In this document: positions 17,820 to 25,568 of the stretch, piece by piece | How the letters are laid out: the number at the start of each line of letters is the position of its first letter | How positions within the stretch are numbered: the first letter of the stretch is position 1 | Assembly: GCF_009930795.1 (NCBI RefSeq) | Contig: NZ_CP017146.1 | Coordinates: 3,162,001-3,226,000 of the forward strand | From: Marisediminicola antarctica | GTDB lineage: Bacteria > Actinomycetota > Actinomycetes > Actinomycetales > Microbacteriaceae | Length of the DNA stretch: 64,000 bases | Reading direction: 5' to 3' | Program-made: the position numbers and the translations under genes | Notes under the pieces: generated by a model | Database searches by the model: none | What the model saw: only the letters and a program-made list of their open reading frames with translations | Told to the model about the DNA's origin: nothing

Positions 17820-18255
17820 GACTCTGGCGACACATGCATCCGCCGCACGACGCTCACCTACGCCGAGTACAGAGTAATGGTCGCTGACAGAGCACGATCA
17901 GCGACCACTACTCCGTAGTCGCCACACATAGCGACACGGCGGGCCGGAAACCACAGTGCACAGGTCCCAACCCGACTCTGGCGACACATGCATCCGCCGC
18001 ACGACGCTCACCTACGCCGAGTACAGAGTAATGGTCGCTGACAGAGCGCGATCAGCGACCACTACTCCGTAGTCGCCACACATAGCGACACGGCGGGCCG
18101 GAAACCACAGTGCACAGGTCCCAATCCGACTCTGGCGACACATGCATCCGCCGCACGACGCTCACCTACGCCGAGTACAGAGTAATGGTCGCTTACAGAG
18201 CGCGATCAGCGACCACTACTCCGTAGTCGCCACACATAGCGACACGGCGGGCCGG
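17820..18255. repeat. Tandem repeat, 154-bp unit, ~2.8 copies, each with a long hairpin
   Basis: Three head-to-tail copies start at 17820, 17974 and 18128; the third stops at about 18255. Copies 1 and 2 are almost identical and copy 3 has a few changes. Each holds two 20-bp arms (17868-17887 and 17898-17917 in copy 1) separated by 10 bp. The arms match at 18 of 20 positions, and both mismatches become G-U pairs in RNA made from the minus strand. A second small stem, GTCGC/GCGAC, follows. There is no convincing coding capacity. The repeat lies between the convergent ends of the dehydrogenase and terC. The flanks 17722-17819 and 18256-18372 show nothing I can name. Confidence 0.95.
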
Positions 18256-18372
18256 ATCCGGGCAACCGGGTCCTCCGAGCGGCACCGCGCGCCATCCAGA
18301 GGGGCGGGGCGGCAGTGGTTGGGGTGCGGGGCGCGGCGGGTGACGGCTAGTGGCAGCCCACAATCCGCCAGG

Positions 18373-19380
18373 CTACTTCGTGACGTCGGCGAGGCGCTTG
18401 CGCTCGTCGCGCGACGACTTCCCCAGGCTCGCGACGGTCGCGACTGCCATCGCCCCGACGATGACGCCGAGCGAGGTGAACGTGCCGATTTCCGGCGCCC
18501 ACTCGATGCCTTCGCCGCCGTTGATGAACGGGAGCTCGTTGACGTGCATCGCGTGCAGCACGAGCTTGACGCCGATGAACGCGAGGATGAACGCGATCCC
18601 GTAGTGCAGGTAGACGAGGCGCTCGAGCAGACCGCCGAGCATGAAGTAGAGCTGGCGCAGGCCCATCAGGGCGAAGATGTTGGCCGTGAACACGATGAAC
18701 GGGCTCTGCGTGATGCCGAAGATTGCCGGGATCGAGTCGAGGGCGAACAGCAGGTCGGTCGACCCGATTGCCAGGAACACGATGAGCATCGGGGTGAACA
18801 CCTTGCGGCCGTCGATGTTCACGCGGATCTTCGCTCCGTGGTACTCCGGCGTCGTCGCGACGCGCTTCTTGATCATTCGGATGAAGAAGTTGTCGGTCGC
18901 CTCGGTGGCGTTGTCCTCCTCATGGAAGGCCTGCTTCCACGCGGTGTAGAGCAGGAACGCGCCGAAGATGTAGAAGATCCAGCTGAAGTTCTCGATCAGC
19001 TGTGCGCCGAGCAGGATGAAGATGCCGCGCAGGATCAGCGCAATGACGATTCCGATCATGAGCACCTCCTGCTGCAGCTTCGGCGGCACGGCGAACCTCG
19101 CCATGATGATGACGAAGACGAAGAGGTTGTCGATGCTGAGGGAGTATTCGGTGAGCCACCCGGCCACGAACTGGCCCGCGTACTCGCCGCCCGCCAGGAT
19201 CAGCATCAGCAGTGCGAACACCAGCGCGAGTGAGACGTAGAACGCGACCCAGAGGCTCGACTCCTTGAGCGACGGAACGTGCGGGCGCCGGATGACGAGC
19301 AGCAGGTCGATCGTGAGGATCACGAGCAGCACGACGATCGAGATAACCTCGAACGCGAGCGGAAGTTGGGTGAGTTCCAC
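18373..19380 (-). CDS. TerC family integral membrane protein (putative Mn2+ exporter)
   Basis: TerC/Alx-family membrane protein; members act in manganese efflux or in loading exported metalloproteins. The protein has nine or so hydrophobic segments, with the family's acidic membrane motifs in YSLSIDNLFVFVIIM and GSTDLLFALDSIPAIFGIT. The loop between them holds HEEDNATEATDNFFIR. A GTG at 19380 gives MELTQLPLAFEV and 335 residues; a GTG at 19413 would extend it into the upstream leader. The leader carries a yybP-ykoY riboswitch, which strongly supports a manganese-related role. Confidence 0.92.
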   Translation of the reverse strand: MELTQLPLAFEVISIVVLLVILTIDLLLVIRRPHVPSLKESSLWVAFYVSLALVFALLMLILAGGEYAGQFVAGWLTEYSLSIDNLFVFVIIMARFAVPPKLQQEVLMIGIVIALILRGIFILLGAQLIENFSWIFYIFGAFLLYTAWKQAFHEEDNATEATDNFFIRMIKKRVATTPEYHGAKIRVNIDGRKVFTPMLIVFLAIGSTDLLFALDSIPAIFGITQSPFIVFTANIFALMGLRQLYFMLGGLLERLVYLHYGIAFILAFIGVKLVLHAMHVNELPFINGGEGIEWAPEIGTFTSLGVIVGAMAVATVASLGKSSRDERKRLADVTK

Positions 19381-19419
19381 GAGGAACCTTTCACTGTCAG
19401 GGGGAGCGCGCACGCCGGT

Positions 19420-19540
19420 AAGACCGAAAGTCTCTCCCGTGACGGCCAGAGGGCCATCACCACCGCAACCGGGGCCTCGACTCTGCTGCCCGTGCTGACG
19501 ACTGCGGCAAACTGGGATACTCCCCTTCGCGCCCTAAAGG
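19420..19540 (-). promoter_or_regulatory. yybP-ykoY manganese riboswitch upstream of terC
   Basis: On the minus strand the leader contains GCGCGAAGGGGAGTAT, the conserved GGGGAGUA-containing loop of yybP-ykoY, then a GTCGTCAGCACGG stretch, and near the 3' side GGGAGAGACTTTCGG, the second conserved loop. The order, spacing (~100 nt) and location just before terC all match RF00080-type Mn2+ sensors, which turn expression on when Mn2+ bridges the two loops. Exact ends are approximate. It stops about 40 bp before the terC start. Confidence 0.85.
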
Positions 19541-19678
19541 ATAGCCGAGGATGCGTGGGGCTGGCCTCTGCCGGGCTGCTACCACCCGACAACCCGCGTC
19601 AGGAGCGGCCGCAACAATCCTCTGGCAACCCGGTGAGCAGGACTTTCGTCCGTGGGGAACGGCGCTCGCTCGGCGTAG

Positions 19679-19990
19679 CTTCTCGTCCTTCAACTTCACA
19701 CGAGCGCCGACGACCTGCGCGCGGCGGCCAGGCGCCGACTCAAGGCCAAGCACGACTTCTGGACCTATGTTGGCATCTGGGGTGCCGTCTCGGTGCTGCT
19801 GCCCGCGATCTGGTTCTTCACGACCCCCATGGCGTACTTCTGACCCGTCTGGCCGATCTTCGGCGTGGGCATCGCGGCGATGTTCATCGGTCTCGACGCC
19901 TACGGGCCGGGGCGGCGTTACTACACTGAGGCCGATGTCGACGCGGAGATCGCGCGGATGACCGGCCACTCGAAGGAGCGCGGCTTCTGA
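19679..19990 (+). pseudogene. 2TM-domain small membrane protein, disrupted
   Basis: The frame reads DDLRAAARRRLKAKHDFW..., a first membrane helix, then TTPMAYF, an in-frame TGA at 19841-19843, then PVWPIFGVGIAAMFIGLDAYG and a polar tail ending at 19990. This is the layout of actinobacterial 2TM-domain proteins, in which the position of the TGA is normally Trp (the FWPVWP pattern). One base change (TGG to TGA) explains the stop. The frame also has no start codon: an in-frame TAG sits at 19676-19678 and only non-start codons follow until inside the conserved part. So both ends of translation look damaged, unless a CTG at 19715 is used. Confidence 0.75.
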
Positions 19991-20019
19991 CGCCTACCGC
20001 CCTGCGAGAGGGAAGGCGG

Positions 20020-20747
20020 ATGCGCGCGCGGGCTCGCGGGTCAGTGTCCTCGGCGCTCGTTCTGGCGTTTGTCGTGGCCGGATGCGCGGTGACAGGTTCG
20101 GCTCCCCTCGCGGCTCCTTCGCCCTCGGCTCCTTCCCCGACGGCCGGCCCGGCCTCCTTGCCGGAGGGCATCTCGGTGAGCGTGCTCCAGACCCGTGCCG
20201 ACCTGCCACAGCGGCGTCTCGAGATCTCGATCACGAACGAGACCGAGGTCGCCGTCGTCGTCACGGGAGCTCGGACTGCTCGTCGATCGTCCCGCAGCAC
20301 CTGGTGCGCGTCAGCTTCGGGCAGGGCGGCCCCAAGGTGGCCCAGGTGGTCCCGCTCGACCGCTTCGATCGCCTACCCGCTCTCCGCGCCCAAGACTGCC
20401 TCGCGCAGTCCGTCGAGAAGATCGCCGCCATCGCTCTGACGGGGCCGCTCGGAACCGACGTGGTCGGTGGCACCCTGGTCGGCTCGCTCACGCTGCAGAT
20501 CGTGCCGACCGGAGCATCCGGGTCCCTGGCTATCGGCTCGATAGGCGGTGCGATCCTGATAGCGCTTGCCGATCCACTATCCGGAGCGATCATCGAATCG
20601 AGGAGTCTGAACCTCGAGGTCGACGCCGCTGGCATACCGGGCTCGATCAGGGTCGTCTTCGTGCCCAACCGCTGCGACCCGCCTACGCGTTCCTCCTGGA
20701 GTCTTGCGTCTTGGCGGGGTAGGAAGCCGGGCACAGGGCGACACTGA
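20020..20747 (+). pseudogene. Secreted lipoprotein, frameshifted
   Basis: The ATG at 20020 (good GGAAGG site) starts a lipoprotein with signal peptide and lipobox VAGC, a Pro/Ser/Ala-rich linker and the start of a beta-rich domain (GISVSVLQTRADLPQRRLEISITNE). After about 20265 this frame turns Arg/Ser-rich and meaningless, while a second frame takes over with SIVPQHLVRVSFGQGG and FVPNRCDPP. A single lost base near 20265-20285 would rejoin the two. The far C-terminus after NRCDPP also looks unlike a protein, so there may be a second lesion. I do not recognise the family's function. It stands right beside the broken 2TM gene. Confidence 0.65.
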
Positions 20748-20849
20748 GCCGACCGGCTTCCGCCCGCCCCTCGACATCCTCCGACTGGTCAAGCTTCAGC
20801 TCGAGGGGAACGTCGAGGCTCAGGCTCGGCCGGCGACCGCCGACGCCAG

Positions 20850-20890
20850 AAAAAAGGCCCGGATACCAATGAATTATTGGTATCCGGGCA
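20850..20890 (-). terminator. Intrinsic terminator after tRNA-Glu
   Basis: Two perfect 14-nt arms (20857-20870 and 20876-20889) with a 5-nt loop, followed on the minus strand by a run of seven U (20850-20856). It lies 5 bp after the tRNA 3' end. Confidence 0.9.
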
Positions 20891-20894
20891 ATTG

Positions 20895-20967
20895 TGACCC
20901 CAACGGGATTCGAACCCGTGTTACCGCCGTGAGAGGGCAGCGTACTAGGCCGCTATACGATGGGGCC
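20895..20967 (-). tRNA. tRNA-Glu (CTC anticodon)
   Basis: A 73-nt cloverleaf on the minus strand without encoded CCA. Acceptor arms GGCCCCA/TGGGGTC pair (one G-U), the anticodon loop reads CCTCTCA with anticodon CTC, and the T-arm has GGTTCGAATCC. Followed by a strong terminator. Confidence 0.97.
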
Positions 20968-21034
20968 GTAGTAGACAACTCAACGAGTATGCCATAACTC
21001 GAGGGGCTGCACCAACCGAGCGCGCCCCGGCGCG

Positions 21035-21940
21035 TCAGGCGAGGATCGTCAGGGCGCCGGGCACGACCTGCAGGTCGAGCGGCAGCTCACCGACCCGCTC
21101 CCCGTCGGCGTAGGCGACGACCCCGTCGGCCGCGATCCGCACGTGGGCGGCACGGCGCACTCGCACGCGCGGGTCGCGGATGTGAGTTCCGGAGAACACC
21201 GAGGGGAAGATTCTCAGCAGCTGGAACCGGTTCACCGGGTCGAGCGTCACGACGTCGAACAGGCCGTCGTCCAGCCGCGCGTCGGGCGCTACCCGCATCC
21301 CTCCCCCGAACGACACGTTGTTGCCGACGGCGATGAGGATCGCATCCTGGCTCGAGCGCACGCCGTCGAGCTCGAGCCCGTAGCGGATCGGCGCCAGCGT
21401 CACGAGCTCCCGGAGCAGCGCGACGATGTAACGGCTCTTGCCCTTCGGCCGGCGCATCCGGTTCGCGCGTTCGTTGACCTTCGCGTCGAATCCGCCGGAG
21501 AGCACGCATGCGAACCAGCGGATGCTGCCGTCGGCACGCGTGATGAGTCCCGCGTCGATCGTGCGCGGCGGCAGCTCGAGCGCAGCGACGAGGCGGTCGA
21601 TGGCGGCCTCGGCGTCATCGACGGGAATGTCGAGCCCACGCGCCATGTCATTGCCGGTGCCCGACGGCACGATGCCGAGGGGGATGCCGGTTTGCGCGGT
21701 GAGGTTCGCTCCGAAACCGACCATACCGTCGCCGCCCACCACGACGAGGGCGTCAGGGGGGTCGGCGAGCGCCGCCGCCGTAACCTCGAGGAGTCGCGAG
21801 AAGTTCGCCTCGCTCAGGCTCGTGACGTCGTGTCCGCGGGCTCGGAGCGCAGCCACGACGGCAGGCCCGACGCCGCCCTTCGACCCGAATGCGGCGGCCG
21901 GATTGATCGCGACGACGATTCTCTTCGGCGCCGTCTCCAC
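21035..21940 (-). CDS. Diacylglycerol/lipid kinase family protein
   Basis: DAGK-catalytic-domain lipid kinase, probably phosphorylating diacylglycerol or a related lipid at the membrane with ATP. It has AINPAAAFGSKG at the start, the nucleotide-binding VVGGDGMVGFGAN (usual GGDGT/N) and LGIVPSGTGNDMARGL. The C-terminal half, with NNVSFGGGMRVAPDARLDDGLFDVV, is typical of YegS/BmrU-like proteins. The GTG at 21940 gives 301 residues (METAPKRIVVAI); an apparent 118-residue extension overlaps the divergent gene and is not real. No Shine-Dalgarno is clear, so it may be leaderless. Confidence 0.9.
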   Translation of the reverse strand: METAPKRIVVAINPAAAFGSKGGVGPAVVAALRARGHDVTSLSEANFSRLLEVTAAALADPPDALVVVGGDGMVGFGANLTAQTGIPLGIVPSGTGNDMARGLDIPVDDAEAAIDRLVAALELPPRTIDAGLITRADGSIRWFACVLSGGFDAKVNERANRMRRPKGKSRYIVALLRELVTLAPIRYGLELDGVRSSQDAILIAVGNNVSFGGGMRVAPDARLDDGLFDVVTLDPVNRFQLLRIFPSVFSGTHIRDPRVRVRRAAHVRIAADGVVAYADGERVGELPLDLQVVPGALTILA

Positions 21941-22004
21941 GAGATCAACAGTAGGGGCGACCCGACCCCTTCGACGCCATGGGGCCCGAGCGTAGGATTC
22001 CGAC

Positions 22005-22643
22005 ATGAAGCTCACCAAACGCGAACACTCCTGCCTCGTGCTCGAACAGGCCGGCGAGACGCTCATCGTCGACCCCGGCTCCTTCACCCTGCCGCTCAGC
22101 GACGCGCGCGACGTCATCGCGATCGTGATTACGCACGAGCACGCCGACCACTGGACCCCGGAGCAACTCAGGCGCATCCTCGAGGTCAATTCCGACGCGC
22201 AGATCTTCGGCCCGGCCGGCGTCGTGAAGGCCGCCGAGGAGTTCGAGGTCACAGAGGTGAACGCCGGCGATACCCACGTGGCCGGTCCGTTCACGCTGCG
22301 CTTCTTCGGCGGCTCGCATGCGGAGATTCACCGGTCGATCCCGATCGTGGACAACGTCGGGGTGCTCGTCAACGACGAGCTGTACTACGCCGGCGACTCC
22401 TTCACTATCCCGGAGGGCGTCGCTGTTGGCACGCTCGCGGTTCCGGCTGGCGCACCGTGGTTGAAGATCAGCGAGGTGATGGATTACGTCGACACGGTGA
22501 AGCCCCGGCGTAGTTTCCCCGTGCATGAGATGGTGCTGTCGGTCGCCGGCAAGAAGATGTCGAACGCCAGGATCGCAACCGTCACAGAGCAGCACGGCGG
22601 CACGTTCGTCCCGCTGGAGCCCGGGGAGTCGATCGACCTGTAG
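22005..22643 (+). CDS. MBL-fold metallo-hydrolase (UlaG-like)
   Basis: Zinc-dependent hydrolase of unknown substrate. The metal-binding motif HEHADH spans residues 44-49; further ligands are likely His105 in GGSHAEI and the Asp in YYAGDSF, and the closing His in FPVHEM. The 212-residue length and lack of extra domains match the UlaG/YtkL-like group. It diverges from the lipid kinase gene with a 64-bp gap, and no operon partner points to a substrate. Confidence 0.88.
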   Translation: MKLTKREHSCLVLEQAGETLIVDPGSFTLPLSDARDVIAIVITHEHADHWTPEQLRRILEVNSDAQIFGPAGVVKAAEEFEVTEVNAGDTHVAGPFTLRFFGGSHAEIHRSIPIVDNVGVLVNDELYYAGDSFTIPEGVAVGTLAVPAGAPWLKISEVMDYVDTVKPRRSFPVHEMVLSVAGKKMSNARIATVTEQHGGTFVPLEPGESIDL

Positions 22644-22679
22644 CCGCGGATGCGCGCGTAGATCCACAGACACCGTCGA

Positions 22680-25568
22680 TCACCCCGCCGGGTTCGCCCC
22701 CGGCCTCGTCGCGACCGCGAGCAGCTCGAGCACGTGCTGGTACTCACGGCCGGTCGCGCGGGTCATGCCGAGCTCGCAGGTGCGGTTGCACGACGCGTGG
22801 GCCTCGCTGTCCGCGTCGCGCACCTGCTCGGCCTGCACGCGTGTTGCCGACTCGGTGAGTTCCGGATGCAGCATCCCCCGGTCTCCCGCGAACGCGCAGC
22901 ATCCCCAGTCCTCGGGCACCCGCACGCTTTCGGCCACCTCGGCCGCGACCTCGGCGAGGTGCCCGTTGGTGCCGAGCCGGGTGGAGGAGCAGGTCGGATG
23001 CAGTGAGAGCGACTCGATCCGCTCGTGCGGTGGCAGGCCGGGCAGCACCCGCGTGGCGACAAACTCGACGGCGTCGACGATAGTCAGGGCCGAGCCGGAC
23101 GGGGTCGCCGCGATCGACTGGAGCAGGCCCTCGGTGCACGAGGACGCGTCGCACACGACGGGCAGCTCTCCCCCGCGGGTCGCCGTGAGCAGGGCAGCGA
23201 CCGTGCGCTCCTGCATCCGGGATCCGCCGTCGGCTAGCCCCTTCGACGACCACGGGGTGCCGCAACAGAGCCCATCGATCTCGGTCGGCACGAGCAGGGT
23301 GATGCCAGCCCGCTCGCACAGCTCCTCGAAGCTCGCCTGGATGCCGGGGCTTCCGTCTGCGGGCCCGAACATCGTTCCCACGCAGGCCGGCAGATAGACG
23401 GCATCCGGCGCACCGGTCGGGGCCGGACGACGCCTCGACGTGCCACCACGCGGGAGCTCGTCGGAGTACAGCGGCACGCGGTCTGTGCCCAGCACCGCGC
23501 GCGCCGCCGCATTGGGCGCAGCGAGCAGGCCGATCGGCACGCGGTCGACGACGCTGAGCGCGGCCGCGGCACCGCGGGTGACGACACCCCAATGGGTGGC
23601 CGCCTGCGCCCACAGGGCTTTCTCGATGCGGTTGTTGTCCTGCTCGCGCAGCCGCTTGACGAGGCTGCCCGTGTTGATGAGCACCGGGCAGGCGGTCTGG
23701 CACATGCCGTCGACGGCGCATGTCTGCACGGACTCGTAGACGGAGTCCTTCTCCAGCTCGGCGACGAGCGCCGAGTCGCCGTCGAGCTCGGCCTGCGCGA
23801 TGGCCCGCCTCGTCACGATGCGCTGGCGCGGGGTGAGGGTTACGTTGCGGCTGGGGCACACCGGTTCGCAATACCCACACTCGACACAGGTGTCGACTTC
23901 GGCCTCGACCGGCGGAGACGACTTGATCGAGGTCACGTGCGCGTTCGGATCGTCGCTCAGCAGCACGCCGGGGTTCAGCAGGCCGCCGGGGTCGCACAGC
24001 GACTTGACCTCGCGCATGACGTCGTAGAGCTCGTCTCCGTATTGGCGGCGCACGAACGGCGCCATGACGCGCCCCGTTCCGTGTTCGGCCTTGAGCGATC
24101 CGCCCGCCCCGAGCACGAGCTCGACGAGGTCCTCGGTGAAGGCGCCGAAGCGGGAGAGGGACTTCTCCCCCACAAACGTGTCGGTGAGCATGAAGTGCAC
24201 GTTGCCGTCTTTGGCGTGGCCGAAGATGACGCTGTTCTCGTAGGAGTACGTGCCGAAGAGCCCGATGAGCGTCTCGCAGGTTCCCGCGAGCGCGTCGACG
24301 GGGACCACCACGTCCTCGAGCAGGGCGACGGTGCCGGGGGGCCTCGCCCCGGCGACGGTCGCGTAGAGGCCCTTGCGCAGGTGCCACAGCGCGGCCCGCG
24401 CCGCAGCATCCGTCGACAGCGCGGTCGCCACGTCGAGCGGAAGTTTGGCGAGCAGGCCGGTGCCAGCGGTCGTGAACCGCTCGAGCTCTGCGGCGCTCTC
24501 GCCCTGGTACTCGAGCAACAGCGCGGCGTGCTTGTCGATGCGCAGGTCCCGCAGTTGGGCTGGGGCGTCGGCGCCGGACTGGCCGACCTGCAGTGACAGC
24601 GCATCCATGAGCTCGACGGTTGCCGCTCCCGTGTCAACGAGCGCGGGCAGAGCACTGTTCGCGGCGAGGAGGTCGTCGAACACGAGCAGCGCGGTGGCAG
24701 CGAATTTCTTCAGCGGAACAGTGCGGAACACGGCCTCCGCGACGAAACCGAGAGTGCCCTCGCTACCGACGATGAGGTGGGCGAGCATGTCGACCGGGCG
24801 CTCGAAGTCGAGGAACGAGTTGAGGCCGTAGCCCATCGTGTTCTTCATCGAGAACTGGTGGCGGATGAGCGCGACGGATGCCGCGTTCTGCCGCACCCGC
24901 GCGGCGAGACGCACCAGGCCGGCGTGCAGCACCGGCTCGAGGGCGCGCAGGCGGGCGTCGGCGTCGACCTCGGCGGTATCGATCACGGTGCCGCTCGGCA
25001 GCACTATAAGTAACGACTCGAGGGTCTGGTAGGCGTTGTCGACCGTGCCGCAGGCCATGCCGCTCGAGTTGTTGGCGATCACGCCGCCGATCGTGCAGGC
25101 GATCTCGCTTGCGGGGTCGGGGCCGAACTTGCGGCCGAACCGTGCGAGCCGGGCGTTGAGGGCGCGCACGGTCACACCGGGCTGCACGCGCACCCTGGCG
25201 CCGCCGTCGAGCACCTCGACGCGGGTGAAGTTGCGGCGCACATCGACGAGGATGCCGTCGGTGATGGCCTGCCCCGACAGGCTTGTGCCACCCGAGCGGA
25301 AGGTGAGCGGTACCCCCTGCGCGGCGCTCGACCGCATCAGGCGGCCGACCTCCTCGGCGTCCGCGGCGACCACGACCGCCTGCGGAATGAGCAGGAAGTG
25401 CGAGGCGTCGTGGGCGAGGGCGTAACGGTCGATTGCGCGGGAGGTGACGCGGGTGGGGTCGGCCACGCTCCCCCGCAGGGCCTCGAGCACCGAGGCGGAT
25501 GCCGCTTGCGCGCCGATCGCCGACTCCGCTGCCGCCGGCGCGGCCACGGTCGTCACGGCACCATCCAT
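22680..25568 (-). CDS. FAD-linked D-lactate dehydrogenase with Fe-S cluster domain
   Basis: Membrane-associated flavoprotein oxidising D-lactate (or another D-2-hydroxyacid) to the 2-oxoacid and passing electrons to the quinone pool. The 962 residues hold an FAD-binding PCMH domain (RSGGTSLSGQAITDGILVD), an FAD-oxidase C domain with HAKDGNVHFM and EHGTGRV, two [4Fe-4S] motifs (CVECGYCEPVCPSRN and CAVDGMCQTACPVLIN), and C-terminal CCG domains with LCCGTPWSSKG and GCCAFAGDRGM. This single-chain layout matches Dld-type enzymes of actinobacteria. It overlaps the upstream lactate permease gene by 16 bp. Confidence 0.92.
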   Translation of the reverse strand: MDGAVTTVAAPAAAESAIGAQAASASVLEALRGSVADPTRVTSRAIDRYALAHDASHFLLIPQAVVVAADAEEVGRLMRSSAAQGVPLTFRSGGTSLSGQAITDGILVDVRRNFTRVEVLDGGARVRVQPGVTVRALNARLARFGRKFGPDPASEIACTIGGVIANNSSGMACGTVDNAYQTLESLLIVLPSGTVIDTAEVDADARLRALEPVLHAGLVRLAARVRQNAASVALIRHQFSMKNTMGYGLNSFLDFERPVDMLAHLIVGSEGTLGFVAEAVFRTVPLKKFAATALLVFDDLLAANSALPALVDTGAATVELMDALSLQVGQSGADAPAQLRDLRIDKHAALLLEYQGESAAELERFTTAGTGLLAKLPLDVATALSTDAAARAALWHLRKGLYATVAGARPPGTVALLEDVVVPVDALAGTCETLIGLFGTYSYENSVIFGHAKDGNVHFMLTDTFVGEKSLSRFGAFTEDLVELVLGAGGSLKAEHGTGRVMAPFVRRQYGDELYDVMREVKSLCDPGGLLNPGVLLSDDPNAHVTSIKSSPPVEAEVDTCVECGYCEPVCPSRNVTLTPRQRIVTRRAIAQAELDGDSALVAELEKDSVYESVQTCAVDGMCQTACPVLINTGSLVKRLREQDNNRIEKALWAQAATHWGVVTRGAAAALSVVDRVPIGLLAAPNAAARAVLGTDRVPLYSDELPRGGTSRRRPAPTGAPDAVYLPACVGTMFGPADGSPGIQASFEELCERAGITLLVPTEIDGLCCGTPWSSKGLADGGSRMQERTVAALLTATRGGELPVVCDASSCTEGLLQSIAATPSGSALTIVDAVEFVATRVLPGLPPHERIESLSLHPTCSSTRLGTNGHLAEVAAEVAESVRVPEDWGCCAFAGDRGMLHPELTESATRVQAEQVRDADSEAHASCNRTCELGMTRATGREYQHVLELLAVATRPGANPAG

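Noticed and set aside
17740-18370. A CRISPR array, suggested by regular repeats
   Set aside because: The 154-bp units are contiguous with no unique spacers, and no cas genes are nearby.
19841-19843. TGA read as selenocysteine or tryptophan in the 2TM gene
   Set aside because: No SECIS-like context, Trp is expected there, and other genes use TGA as stop; a nonsense mutation or sequencing error is simpler.
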